From: Chloroflexota bacterium
GTDB lineage: Bacteria; Chloroflexota; Limnocylindria; P2-11E
Assembly (NCBI GenBank): GCA_005889295.1
Contig: VBEY01000243.1
Span: 1-33,808 of the forward strand
Direction of reading: 5' to 3'
Length of the DNA stretch: 33,808 nucleotides
This document shows positions 22,819-30,456 of the stretch, piece after piece. Position 1 is the stretch's first letter. Each line of letters begins with the position of its first letter. The translations under genes were made by a program, and so were the position numbers. The notes beneath the pieces are model-generated. The model ran no database searches and had not been told where the DNA came from. It worked only from the letters and a program-made list of their open reading frames with translations.

Positions 22819-23232
22819 ATGAACCTGAACGGACTCTTGATCGGGAGCGAGAACCCGAAGCGGTTGGTTGAGTACTACACGAAGCTTTTCGGTAAGCCGA
22901 ACTGGGACGAGGGTGGCTATGTCGGATGGCTGATCGGAAGCGGCTCGGTGACCGTCGCGGCGCACGATCAGGTAAAGGGAAAGAACACGACGCCGGGTCG
23001 ATTGATTTGGAACATCGAAACGGCTGATGTGAAGGGCCAATTCGAGAAGTTCAAGTCGGCCGGAGCGACCGTCGTGAAAGAGCCATACCAGATGGGCGAG
23101 GCCCCGGGCGAAGACATGGCGATCGCCACGTTCGCCGATCCCGACAACAACTACTTCCAGCTGATGAGCCCCATGGAAATGCCGACGGAGGCTGACCGAC
23201 CGTTGACCGGGACGGGGGCCCGCCAGCCCTAG
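22819..23232 (+). CDS. VOC (glyoxalase-like) family protein
   Basis: 137 residues from ATG 22819, with AGAAGGGGGAG as the ribosome-binding region. The vicinal-oxygen-chelate pattern is a single bab-bab pair. It begins NGLLIGSENPKRLVEYYTKL and ends DMAIATFADPDNNYFQLMSP, where ADPDNNYFQL is the family's terminal metal-site strand. It resembles the PhnB/glyoxalase-like small VOC proteins. Substrate unknown. A second VOC protein is on the opposite strand at 26753. Confidence 0.87.
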   Translation: MNLNGLLIGSENPKRLVEYYTKLFGKPNWDEGGYVGWLIGSGSVTVAAHDQVKGKNTTPGRLIWNIETADVKGQFEKFKSAGATVVKEPYQMGEAPGEDMAIATFADPDNNYFQLMSPMEMPTEADRPLTGTGARQP

Positions 23233-23241
23233 CGCTCTAGC

Positions 23242-23565
23242 TCAGCCGGCGCTTTCGATCTCGGCGACGCGGTCTTTGACGATCTTCGTCACGAGCCCGT
23301 AGGGAAGCGGCTTGCCCACGGGAAACTGGAGCGTGCCCTTGCTCTGCACGTACGGCTTCAGTTCGGCTGCGTGCGTGTCGATGAATTCGCGGCTGGTCCC
23401 ATAGAGGGCGGTATGAGTCTTCCAGTACGCGAAGTACGCGACTCGTTCCCTGCCTTGCTTGAATCCCGCCATGCCGTAGCTGACGATCTCGGTCGCCATC
23501 GGCGCAGCCGCCTTGATCGCCCCACCTCCCGCGTGGAATCGAATCGAATAATGCCTCGACGTCAT
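23242..23565 (-). CDS. DUF1801 protein, N-terminally shortened
   Basis: A 107-residue product. The core from AIKAAAPMATEIVSYGMAGF to LPYGLVTKIVKDRVAE is clear DUF1801 (YdhG-like, with the ISYGMPAFK-type motif). The family's first helix, about 25 residues before AAP, is absent and replaced by an unrelated MTSRHYSIRFHAGGG. The ATG at 23565 overlaps the stop of the S4 gene upstream as ATGA, so it is translationally coupled. The truncation together with the frameshifted S4 neighbour suggests local decay, but the remaining core is intact. Confidence 0.7.
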   Translation of the reverse strand: MTSRHYSIRFHAGGGAIKAAAPMATEIVSYGMAGFKQGRERVAYFAYWKTHTALYGTSREFIDTHAAELKPYVQSKGTLQFPVGKPLPYGLVTKIVKDRVAEIESAG

Positions 23566-23929
23566 AGCCCGCGAAGGCGATCGAGCTCGCGGCGCTCGCG
23601 CTTCGTCGGACGGCCGCTGCCGGGTTCGCGTACGGCTACGCGTGGCTGTCGCTTGACCACCGGCGCGGGTGGGCTGTGATCGACCAGGCACTTCGCCGCC
23701 ACCGGCGCCCCGACCCGCTTCTCGATGAGGGCCGCCACCTCGAGGATGCGCGGACGCCCGACGAACGCGTCGACACGGTCGCCGACCTTCACCTGCGTCG
23801 ACGCTTTGGCCGCCGCGCGGTTCACGCGAACGTGGCCGCCGCGGCAGGCGGCCGTCGCCTCCGAACGGGTCTTATAGATTCGGACGGCCCACAGCCAGAC
23901 GTCTACCCGGGTCTTTTCGATAGGGCCAT
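23562..23929 (-). CDS. hslR: S4-domain RNA-binding protein (Hsp15/HslR-like), apparent frameshift
   Basis: The 3' part encodes RVNRAAAKASTQVKVGDRVD to VGAPVAAKCLVDHSPP, the core and tail of the Hsp15-type S4 family that binds stalled 50S subunits. The missing N-terminal part, VDVWLWAVRIYKTRSEATA, is encoded immediately upstream in the same frame but has no start codon. An ATG at 23929 is in another frame and reads MALSKRPG then stop. One extra base in the AAAA run (T run at 23914-23917 on the + strand) would give MALSKKTRVDVWLW, a normal N-terminus. So either one A was lost, the assembly is wrong, or ribosomes slip -1 at AAAAG. The remainder without this is the 87-residue frame from GTG 23825. 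Confidence 0.72.
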
Positions 23930-23974
23930 CGTGCCAGCGGCGACCAGCTGGTGCTCGCGGTAGCCTCCGTTTGG

Positions 23975-24421
23975 ATGGCGGAGACGTTCGTTGGACACGC
24001 GTCGGTGACCATCAACACATCGAGGGCGCATGTATGGGATGCGCTCGTGAATCCCGAGAAGATCAAGCAATACATGCCCGTGACGAGCGTGGTTTCCGAT
24101 TGGCGAGAGAACAGCCCGATCGTCTGGAGGAGCGAATTTCAGGACAAGCCCTTTGAGGTCAGGGGGACGATCCTGCGATCCGATCCCGAACGCCTGCTCG
24201 AGTACGACCACTCACTCCCGGTCTTCCGCGCGTCCGGACGTGGGCATTCGTCGGCGAGCCATCAGCGGGTGACGATCGAACTCCGGGACGAGGGAGCGCA
24301 AACGCACGTTTCAGTCACCGAGCAGGGCAACAAGACCAGACGAGAGCTCGAGCACTCGGAGGGCAGCTGGCGGATGGTGCTGAACGGCATGAAGGCATTG
24401 TTGGAAGGCGCGCGGGTTTAG
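23975..24421 (+). CDS. SRPBCC (AHSA1-type) protein
   Basis: 148 residues from ATG 23975. The pattern is SVTINTSRAHVWDALVNPEK, IKQYMPV, then strands SPIVWRSEFQDKPFEVRGTI and LEYDHSLPVF. The C-terminal long helix is WRMVLNGMKALLEG. This is a single Bet v 1-like ligand-binding domain, and the closest resemblance is to AHSA1-like proteins. TAGCCT at 23961-23966 is eight bases before the ATG. It stands divergent from the S4 gene. Function unknown. Confidence 0.85.
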   Translation: MAETFVGHASVTINTSRAHVWDALVNPEKIKQYMPVTSVVSDWRENSPIVWRSEFQDKPFEVRGTILRSDPERLLEYDHSLPVFRASGRGHSSASHQRVTIELRDEGAQTHVSVTEQGNKTRRELEHSEGSWRMVLNGMKALLEGARV

Positions 24422-24562
24422 TCGACCCGGGCCGCCGTGCTGCTTGAGCCGAAGGTCCTATGTTTGTTGGCGATTCTCCATCCGGAGGCGGCAAAGGGTC
24501 GAATGCGGCGCTCCGCCACCCTGAATATGAGTTGCCGACGGTCAATGGTGAGGTGACAAGTC

Positions 24563-24958
24563 ATGCCAGTCGAGCGGACTTCTGCCGATCTGATTCGCGA
24601 AACTGAACATAAACGCCTGAGAGCCCTGGTGGCAGCGGAGATTGAGCTGGCCACCTCCCTCCACAGCGACGACTACCAGCTCATTACCCCGAGCGGCCAG
24701 ACCATATCGAAGCAGGATTACATCGGAGGCATCGCGTCGGGTGACCTTGTCTACCACGTGTTCGAGCCCGCATCCGACATTGCTGTCCGTCTCTATGGAA
24801 ATGCCGCCGCGGTCCGCTACCAAGCGCGCATCGAGATCCGGTTCTCCGACCAGCGCGACTCCGGCGTGTTCTGGCACACGGACATCTACGAGAAGAGGGA
24901 TGGGCGCTGGCAGGCGGTCTGGTCGCAGGCAACCCGGATTCCCACGCGGGCGGAATGA
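24563..24958 (+). CDS. DUF4440/NTF2-like protein
   Basis: 131 residues from ATG 24563, with GAGGTGA upstream. The N-terminal helix RETEHKRLRALVAAEIELAT is followed by LHSDDYQLITPSGQTISKQD and strands AVRYQARIEIRF and DGRWQAVWSQATRI. This is the layout of DUF4440, an NTF2-like family. It has no signal peptide. It is the last gene before the region with the duplicated tRNA half. Function unknown. Confidence 0.85.
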   Translation: MPVERTSADLIRETEHKRLRALVAAEIELATSLHSDDYQLITPSGQTISKQDYIGGIASGDLVYHVFEPASDIAVRLYGNAAAVRYQARIEIRFSDQRDSGVFWHTDIYEKRDGRWQAVWSQATRIPTRAE

Positions 24959-25053
24959 ACCGCCGCGCGACGCGAAGGTGACCGACGCTCGCTGCATACG
25001 ACGGGACGGTCTCGCACCGGCGGTCGCCTCAAATTAGGCATCAAACAGACTTC

Positions 25054-25099
25054 GGCTCGGAGGGGTGGCAGAGCGGTCGAATGCGGCGGTCTTGAAAAC
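25054..25099 (+). repeat. Duplicated 5' half of tRNA-Ser(TGA), direct repeat copy 1
   Basis: 46 nt that match 26140-26185 with one mismatch (T for A in the D-loop region). It covers five bases upstream of the tRNA, the acceptor 5' strand, the D arm and the anticodon loop, and stops one base into the 3' side of the anticodon stem. There is no 3' half, so it is not a functional tRNA. With copy 2 it flanks about 1.04 kb containing a DHFR-like gene and an integrase remnant, as expected of att sites. Confidence 0.85.
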
Positions 25100-25322
25100 G
25101 ATGGCGGCGACCGCATCGAATTGAATTAGCTGGCAGGCGCTCCCGAAATCTGGCACCGAAGCGAACCGAAATGCACTCGGTGGCGTGAGCGCTGGCATAT
25201 CGGTTGGCATTGGGATCTGACTCGTGCGCATCTCCGAAGGAGCGCCCACCGCAGCGGTTCCCTCGGCAAGAGCCGCGAACCAGGGCTCCATGCTGCGGCC
25301 GGCTCGGGCTCAAGCCCGATGG
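25100..25322. other. Gene-free stretch inside the repeat-flanked segment
   Basis: No convincing gene, RNA or terminator is seen. Open frames here cross the tRNA fragment and match no family I recognise. It is somewhat less GC-rich near 25115-25200. It is probably decayed mobile-element sequence. Confidence 0.45.
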
Positions 25323-25871
<549 letters not shown>

Positions 25872-25877
25872 TTCGCG

Positions 25878-25883
25878 AGAGTA
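25878..25883 (-). promoter_or_regulatory. -10-like hexamer 6 nt before the DHFR-like ATG
   Basis: On the minus strand TACTCT-N6-ATG. No Shine-Dalgarno sequence is present. Confidence 0.35.
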
Positions 25884-25955
25884 CCGCTGATGGGGTACAC
25901 CGGCGATGTGTTGCTTGAATAGTGATCACCAAATCCGCGACACACAACCGCTGGT

Positions 25956-26138
25956 CACGGCTGGGACGATCACGACCTTGTCTTTGCTACGAGGCTGGGC
26001 ACGCACAGTGACGGGCGCAGGCTGATCCATAGCTGGTTCCGACCGCTGCTCGTCAAGGCCGGCCTCCATCCATTCGGATCCACGACCTACGCGACTCGTT
26101 CATGCACGCGAACTTGAACACCGAGAGCCCATACTTAT
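25956..26138 (+). pseudogene. Tyrosine recombinase (integrase) remnant
   Basis: From 25956 the frame reads HGWDDHDLVFATRLGTHSDG, RRLIHSWFRPLLVKAGLHP. It then needs a one-base shift to continue RIHDLRDSFMHANLN. This is the catalytic-domain stretch of phage-type integrases ending in the HxLRH box, here HDLRD, with the box's second His replaced. The N-terminal domain and the part with the nucleophilic Tyr are missing, and the frame runs into the tRNA-Ser repeat. It is dead, but it marks the site as a former integration locus. Confidence 0.72.
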
Positions 26139-26139
26139 T

Positions 26140-26185
26140 GGCTCGGAGGGGTGGCAGAGCGGACGAATGCGGCGGTCTTGAAAAC
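26140..26185 (+). repeat. Direct repeat copy 2 (5' half of intact tRNA-Ser)
   Basis: Partner of 25054-25099, 45 of 46 positions identical. It ends one base into the 3' side of the anticodon stem of the intact tRNA. The spacing between copies is 1086 bp. Probable remnant of an att core. Confidence 0.85.
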
Positions 26186-26231
26186 CGCTGAAGCCGCAAG
26201 GCTTCCGTGGGTTCGAATCCCACCCCCTCCG
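26145..26231 (+). tRNA. tRNA-Ser(TGA)
   Basis: 87 nt. The acceptor GGAGGGG pairs with CCCCTCC, and the discriminator is G. The anticodon stem GCGGT/ACCGC holds loop CTTGAAA with anticodon TGA (26179-26181), which reads UCA/UCG-type serine codons. The long variable arm is a GAAGCC/GGCTTC hairpin with a GCAA loop. The T arm is GTGGG-TTCGAAT-CCCAC. CCA is not encoded. Its 5' half is duplicated at 25054. Confidence 0.97.
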
Positions 26232-26255
26232 CTGATTTCCGTCATGTAATCGCGC

Positions 26256-26723
26256 TCAGCTCACCGCTTTCTTCACGAGCGCGCCGATCCTTGCCTCTGC
26301 GGCCGCAGTCAACTCCTTCAGCGCGAAGGCGACCGGCCAGAGCCCGCCTTCGTCGAGGTTCGCCGCGTCGCTGAAGCCCAACGTCGCGTACCTGCTCTTG
26401 AACTTCTGCGCGTCTTGGAAGAAGCAGACAACCTTGCCGTCCTTGTAGTACGCGGGCATCCCGTACCAGAGCTTCGGTGAGAGGGCCGGCGCGCTGGCTT
26501 TGACGATCGCGTGGACCCGCTTGGCCATGGCCCGATCCGAGTCCGCCATTTCGGCGATCTTCGCGAGCACGGCGCTTGCGTCCTCCTCCTTGGTCGCGGT
26601 CGCCTTGCGCTCTTTGACGAGCTCCTTCATCGCGGCTCGTTCCTCGTCCGTGAGTACGCTGCCCTTCTTGTTGGTCGCGGTGGTGCTCTTGGCGGACTTT
26701 TGCGCGTTCTTCGTTGGGCTCAT
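26256..26723 (-). CDS. DUF1801 family protein with Lys-rich N-terminus
   Basis: 155 residues from ATG 26723, with a strong Shine-Dalgarno (AGAGGAGG). A Lys/Thr/Glu-rich, probably disordered N-terminal region (1-55) precedes a DUF1801-like core. The core reads [20 protein letters not shown], then [20 protein letters not shown] with the family's WYGMPAY motif, and the tail [19 protein letters not shown]. It lies 24 bp after the tRNA-Ser on the opposite strand and is downstream of the VOC gene at 26753-27166. It is one of three DUF1801 paralogues here; function unknown. Confidence 0.85.
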   Translation of the reverse strand: MSPTKNAQKSAKSTTATNKKGSVLTDEERAAMKELVKERKATATKEEDASAVLAKIAEMADSDRAMAKRVHAIVKASAPALSPKLWYGMPAYYKDGKVVCFFQDAQKFKSRYATLGFSDAANLDEGGLWPVAFALKELTAAAEARIGALVKKAVS

Positions 26724-26752
26724 GGGAACCTCCTCTTAAGTCGCGATGCCGG

Positions 26753-27166
26753 CTACTCCGCGTATGGCTGATCGCTGCCTTGCGCGCTGTACCCGACCCG
26801 CCAGACGTAGCCGTCGGGGTCCGCAAAGGAACCGCCGTACCCACCCCACTGCAGCTTCGCCGCGGGCTTCAGGATCTTGGCGCCGGCCTTCTTTGCCTCG
26901 TCCATCACCTCGTCAACCCGCTTCTCGCTGCGAACGACGTAGTTCATCACCAGGCCGGAGAAGCCGCCGCCCTGGGGGTTCACGCCGACATCGGCCGCTA
27001 GGCCTTCGCGCCCATAGAAGCCAATGAGCGACCCCCCGTGCGGGACGAAGAACACTGAGATCTTGTAGTCGTTCTGGATCTTCCAGCCGAGGCCTTCCGT
27101 GTAGAAGCGCTTCGACTTCTCCATGTCATTTACGCCCAGAAGGATCGCGCTGACGTGCGCATTCAT
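26753..27166 (-). CDS. VOC (glyoxalase-like) family protein
   Basis: 137 residues from ATG 27166, with GGGAGG seven bases upstream. It starts HVSAILLGVNDMEKSKRFYT, followed by EGLGWKIQ. The C-terminal half ends GGYGGSFADPDGYVWRVGYS, the ADPDGxxWE/R-type metal-site strand of the family. It is probably co-transcribed with the ArsR-SRPBCC pair upstream and the DUF1801 gene downstream. Substrate unknown. Confidence 0.9.
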   Translation of the reverse strand: MNAHVSAILLGVNDMEKSKRFYTEGLGWKIQNDYKISVFFVPHGGSLIGFYGREGLAADVGVNPQGGGFSGLVMNYVVRSEKRVDEVMDEAKKAGAKILKPAAKLQWGGYGGSFADPDGYVWRVGYSAQGSDQPYAE

Positions 27167-27207
27167 TTCGCGCCTCCCCAATCAATATTTAGCGCCTTGA
27201 CCCAGAC

Positions 27208-27699
27208 CTATTTGTGAGCCGCTTGTGCGCTCGCAACGTACTCGGCGAGCGAGTCGAGTGTCTGCCGCGCGCCCTGTGCGGCGTAGAACTTCGCGACCTT
27301 CTCATCGCGCTCTTCCTTGCTGCCGAAAAGCAATTGCAGTGTCGCCTCGGTCGTGTTGCCACGCTCGGCGAGCGTGAGGGTCGTCTTCACCGGGTGCGGG
27401 TCGTCCTTCTTCAGCGAATACATCCAGACGATGCGCTCTGGCGGCACGATCTCCTGCCATCTCCAGTGGTTCGGATAGGACCTGCCGTCGGGGCCCTGGA
27501 TCGTTGCGTCCCACACTCCGCCCGGCTTGAAGTCGAACGCGTGCGTGGTGATCTTGCTGCCCTCCCAGGGGGCACACCACTGGGCGAGGTGGCTGGCGCT
27601 GGTGAACGCGTCGAAGACGAGTCGCCGAGGGCCCTCGATGATGCGCGAGACGACGATCTCCCGGTCCGCCTCGTTGCTAGCTTCGCTTGCCATCTGCAT
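27208..27699 (-). CDS. SRPBCC (AHSA1-type) protein
   Basis: 163 residues from ATG 27699; ATG 27693 is in frame. The pattern is EIVVSRIIEGPRRLVFDAFT, HLAQWCAPWEGSKITT, DFKPGGVWDATIQGPDGRSY and the long last helix AAQGARQTLDSLAEYV. It is an AHSA1-like ligand-binding domain. It overlaps the upstream ArsR gene by 23 bp, so the two are coupled. This pairing of ArsR with an SRPBCC protein repeats the arrangement at 18412-19678, but here the SRPBCC protein is single-domain. Confidence 0.92.
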   Translation of the reverse strand: MQMASEASNEADREIVVSRIIEGPRRLVFDAFTSASHLAQWCAPWEGSKITTHAFDFKPGGVWDATIQGPDGRSYPNHWRWQEIVPPERIVWMYSLKKDDPHPVKTTLTLAERGNTTEATLQLLFGSKEERDEKVAKFYAAQGARQTLDSLAEYVASAQAAHK

Positions 27700-28030
27700 G
27701 CTCCTTCTGCTGAAGTTTCTTCACGTACTCGTTGAGCCGATCGAAGTTCTCGTTCCAGTACTGCTCGAACCCAATGACCCACTCGTGCATCGGCTGGAGG
27801 CCGCGCGCGTCGAGGCCGTAAAGCCGCTGCTGCCCGGATTCTCGGACACGCACGAGTCCCACTTCGCGAAGCACGCGCAGGTGCTTCGACGTACGCGGCT
27901 GCGTGATCCTTAGCGCGCGTGCAAGCTCGTTGACCGGACGCTCTCGCCCTTTCAGAAGAGCGAGAATCCGCCGCCGCTGCGGCTCGGCAACTGCGTTGAA
28001 CGCATCGGAGGTCGTGGCGGCTCGTGCCAT
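27677..28030 (-). CDS. ArsR-family transcriptional regulator
   Basis: 117 residues. It opens SDAFNAVAEPQRRRILALLK, followed by ERPVNELARALRITQPRTSK and HLRVLREVGLVRVRESGQQR, the winged helix. The tail FEQYWNENFDRLNEYVKKLQ is the SRPBCC-linked subgroup's C-terminal helix. It has no cysteine, so metal sensing is unlikely. A near-consensus promoter sits immediately before the ATG and its spacer holds a perfect CATAT/ATATG palindrome, a probable autoregulatory operator. The mRNA is predicted to be leaderless. Confidence 0.93.
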   Translation of the reverse strand: MARAATTSDAFNAVAEPQRRRILALLKGRERPVNELARALRITQPRTSKHLRVLREVGLVRVRESGQQRLYGLDARGLQPMHEWVIGFEQYWNENFDRLNEYVKKLQQKEHADGKRS

Positions 28031-28037
28031 GAGGGCA

Positions 28038-28065
28038 AATATATGTCCATATCGGCATATGTCAA
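28038..28065 (-). promoter_or_regulatory. Promoter of the second ArsR-SRPBCC unit
   Basis: Minus strand: TTGACA (28065-28060), 16-bp spacer, TATATT (28043-28038), then seven bases to the ATG at 28030. The predicted start is at or next to the ATG, so the transcript is leaderless or nearly so. Confidence 0.75.
28048..28061. promoter_or_regulatory. Palindromic operator candidate in the promoter spacer
   Basis: CATAT-CGGC-ATATG is a perfect 5+5 inverted repeat between the -35 and -10 boxes, overlapping the -35 by two bases. Binding of the ArsR repressor here would block RNA polymerase. It differs in sequence from the AACTAGTT palindrome of the other ArsR unit. Confidence 0.6.
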
Positions 28066-28086
28066 GATTGTGGTGAGAGGAGCGCT

Positions 28087-28311
28087 GTGGACCTGACCAA
28101 CGACAGCTACGTGATCGTGATCAGTTTCAAGAGCTCTACCGAGCGCTATTACCGCGACAAGACCGGCTGGTTGAAGGTCTCGACGCGCGGGCGAAAGTTC
28201 CGCGCAACCGCCGAGCAGGTCCTGAACCACGTCCTTCCCGCGCTGGCTGGGGTCAAACCGAACGTCACCATCAGGGTGGAGCAGAAGAAGGCGACGCGCG
28301 TGGGTCGGTGA
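28087..28311 (+). CDS. Small hypothetical protein
   Basis: 74 residues from GTG 28087, with GAGAGGAG (28075-28082) as ribosome-binding site. It is basic and looks like a small alpha/beta protein: YVIVISFKSSTERYYRDKT, GWLKVSTRGRKFRATAEQVL, NHVLPALAGVKPNVTIRVEQ. It diverges from the ArsR gene and converges on the secreted protein gene. The charge, codon use and Shine-Dalgarno support a real gene. No family recognised. Confidence 0.65.
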   Translation: MDLTNDSYVIVISFKSSTERYYRDKTGWLKVSTRGRKFRATAEQVLNHVLPALAGVKPNVTIRVEQKKATRVGR

Positions 28312-28317
28312 TCAGCC

Positions 28318-28803
28318 CTAGGGCGCCGCCACTGTCGCGTCCTGGTAGTAGCCCTGAGGATGGATCTTCTGCAGCGTTCGGGCTATCGCGAGGTCGCCGT
28401 TGAATCGATAAGTACCGGATTGGGCGGTCAGGGGCATCTTCACGTGGTAGGCGAAGGTGCCGAGCTCGCCAGGGTTCACGATGTCCTGGCTTGTAGTTGC
28501 GTAGGCGATGCTCGAGAGCCACGTCCCGTCGTTCCAGTCGACATTCGGCGAGAAGGCGTTGCATGTTGTCTTGTCCGCGCGGCAGATGGCGAGGTTCACT
28601 TGGCTCGCGGTGTTCTTCTGCCACGCGGCCGTGCCCGTGTTCTTGAAGAACACCTGGAATGGCTGCGACGCGCCTGGCCCGATGTTCAAGAACGCGGATT
28701 CGCCCGCGTAGTCGGAGTCGTAGCCCTCTACCGCGCTCGCTAGACCGGCGGATCCGAGCGACAGGAGGACCGTCGTGATGATCGTTGTAACGGCGAGTCG
28801 CAT
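28318..28803 (-). CDS. Secreted Ig-like domain protein
   Basis: 161 residues from ATG 28803. A Sec signal peptide (MRLAVTTIITTVLLSLGSAG, cleaved after ASA near residue 24) precedes one beta-sandwich domain. The features FQVFFKNTGTAAWQKN, NDGTWLSSIAY and GELGTFAYHVKMPL, TAQSGTYRFNGDLAI match the NBR1-type Ig-like domains common in Chloroflexota and actinobacterial surface proteins. The two Cys (ICRADKTTC) could form a disulfide. There is no catalytic domain or anchor, so it is probably a free or loosely attached secreted module. Confidence 0.8.
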   Translation of the reverse strand: MRLAVTTIITTVLLSLGSAGLASAVEGYDSDYAGESAFLNIGPGASQPFQVFFKNTGTAAWQKNTASQVNLAICRADKTTCNAFSPNVDWNDGTWLSSIAYATTSQDIVNPGELGTFAYHVKMPLTAQSGTYRFNGDLAIARTLQKIHPQGYYQDATVAAP

Positions 28804-28949
28804 CGCCCGTCGGCGCCGCAATCGGCGTGCCGGTCTAGCCGCCTGACCGCGGCACGCGTATGCTCCGCGCGGTTCGGGGAGGACGCGCGCTTCCACAAAG
28901 CGCACCCGGACTTTCGCGCGTCGGTGTGAGCGTGGCGGAGGAGGGACTC

Positions 28950-30386
28950 ATGGCGGCACGAACAGCCGCGGTGGGCGGCAGCACTGACTGGATCGAGCGG
29001 CAATTCCACGTACGCGCGGCAGGCTCCACCATCGGCACAGAGGTCCGCGGCGGCATCACGAATTTCCTCGTCATGTCGTACATCCTCGTGGTCAACGCGA
29101 TCATCCTTTCGGGTGCGGGCATTCCGTTCCCGGCAGTCGTGGCGGCCACCGCGCTGATGGCCGCGCTCTTCACGGCCGGCATGGCACTGTGGGCGAACTA
29201 CCCCTACGCCGGAGCAGCGGGCCTCGGCATCAATGCCGTAGTCGCGTTCGGTCTGGTCAAGGGCGCCGGTCTCTCCTGGCAGGGAGCGATGGGTGTCGTC
29301 GCGCTCGAAGGGCTTGCGATCTGCGTCGCGATGGCGCTTGGCGTACGCAAGGCGCTCCTCGACGCCGTCCCGGTCCCGATAAAGCTCGGCATCGGCGCCG
29401 GCATCGGGGCGTTCATCTTCGCGATCGGCTTCTTCAATGGAGGCCTAGCGGTCGGAACGGGTAACCCGTCCGACCCGGTGGCGCTCGGCAATCTGAACAG
29501 CGGGACCGCGATCGTCACGATCGGCGGCCTCTTGCTCACCGCGTTCCTCTACGCGCGAAACGTCAAAGGCGCGCTGATCCTCGGAATCATCGGCGCCACG
29601 ATCATCGGCATCGCCGTGAACGCCGCGACTGCCGGCGCCACGTACGGGGCTCTTCCCGGCGTTGCCGTCATGCCCAAGACGCTCTTCTCGACACCGGACT
29701 TCTCGACCATCGGAGCGGTGTTCACGTCGGTGAACGGCAGCTTCGCTCTCCTCGAGGTCTTCAAGCTCGGCTTCTTCGTCGCGATCCTCACGGTCTTCTC
29801 GCTCATGCTGTCTGACTTCTTCGACACCGCCGGCACGGTCGTGTCGGTCGCGTCCGAGGGCGGCTGGCTCAAGAAGGACGGATCCATCGACCGCGCCGAC
29901 CGCGTCTTCTGGGTCGACTCCCTTGGCGCGCTCTTCGGCGGCATCTTCGGCACGTCCAGCAACACCACCTACATCGAGTCGGGCGCAGGAGTCGCAGAGG
30001 GCGCAAAGACCGGGCTCGCGAGCCTCGTCACGGCGGTCCTCTTCTTGCTCGCGATCTTCCTCGCCCCGATCGCGGGGATCGTCCCGCAACAGGCGACGGC
30101 CCCGGCTCTCATGCTCGTCGGCTGGTTCATGTTCAAGCCCATCCTCGATCTGAACAAGATCGGGAATATCGATTTCGCGACCGGATTCGCCGTGCTCCTC
30201 ACCTTGTTCGTGATGCCGCTCACGTACTCGATCACGAACGGGGTCGGAGCTGGTTTCATCGCGTACGCGGCCCTCAAGGTCGCAAGCGGAAAGGCCAAGG
30301 ACGTCAGCGTCCCCTTGTGGGTGGCGACGGCAGCGTTCGCCATCTACTTCGCTGATCCCTGGCTGCGCCAGTTCTTGTCTCGGTAA
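28950..30386 (+). CDS. Purine permease, AzgA/NCS2 type (adenine/guanine/hypoxanthine)
   Basis: A 478-residue proton-coupled purine transporter with 12-14 hydrophobic segments. The opening VRGGITNFLVMSYILVVNAI, the motif ANYPYAGAAGLGINAVVAFG and LMLSDFFDTAGTVVSVASEG are AzgA-family signatures. The re-entrant motif FGTSSNTTYIESGAGVAEGA is complete. I chose ATG 28950, which has a GGAGGAGGG ribosome-binding site and gives a typical soluble N-terminus (IERQFHVRAAGSTIG) before the first helix. TATGCT at 28859 is a possible -10. A strong terminator follows. The XdhC-like gene downstream fits a purine salvage or catabolism setting. Confidence 0.95.
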   Translation: MAARTAAVGGSTDWIERQFHVRAAGSTIGTEVRGGITNFLVMSYILVVNAIILSGAGIPFPAVVAATALMAALFTAGMALWANYPYAGAAGLGINAVVAFGLVKGAGLSWQGAMGVVALEGLAICVAMALGVRKALLDAVPVPIKLGIGAGIGAFIFAIGFFNGGLAVGTGNPSDPVALGNLNSGTAIVTIGGLLLTAFLYARNVKGALILGIIGATIIGIAVNAATAGATYGALPGVAVMPKTLFSTPDFSTIGAVFTSVNGSFALLEVFKLGFFVAILTVFSLMLSDFFDTAGTVVSVASEGGWLKKDGSIDRADRVFWVDSLGALFGGIFGTSSNTTYIESGAGVAEGAKTGLASLVTAVLFLLAIFLAPIAGIVPQQATAPALMLVGWFMFKPILDLNKIGNIDFATGFAVLLTLFVMPLTYSITNGVGAGFIAYAALKVASGKAKDVSVPLWVATAAFAIYFADPWLRQFLSR

Positions 30387-30407
30387 CGTCCGGTCCGGCA
30401 CCCAAGG

Positions 30408-30445
30408 GAGACCCCGTCGTCGACACGACGACGGGGTCTCTTTCT
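30408..30445 (+). terminator. Rho-independent terminator after the purine permease
   Basis: A perfect 15-bp stem (30408-30422 with 30426-30440) around an ACA loop, followed by TTTCT. It lies 22 nt after the permease stop and overlaps by one base with the -10-like hexamer of the next gene. Confidence 0.9.
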
Positions 30446-30450
30446 ATCCT
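30445..30450 (+). promoter_or_regulatory. -10-like hexamer 6 nt before the XdhC-like ATG
   Basis: TATCCT-N6-ATG (30457), immediately after the terminator, so the downstream gene needs its own promoter. No Shine-Dalgarno sequence; leaderless start inferred. Confidence 0.45.
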
Positions 30451-30456
30451 GACCGC

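Noticed and set aside
25034-25291. 85-residue minus-strand frame spanning the tRNA fragment
   Set aside because: It crosses the non-coding tRNA half, has no recognisable family, no ribosome-binding site and no promoter.
28804-28949. Purine riboswitch before the purine permease
   Set aside because: No purine-aptamer core or three-way junction was visible; the leader shows only a Shine-Dalgarno sequence and a possible -10.
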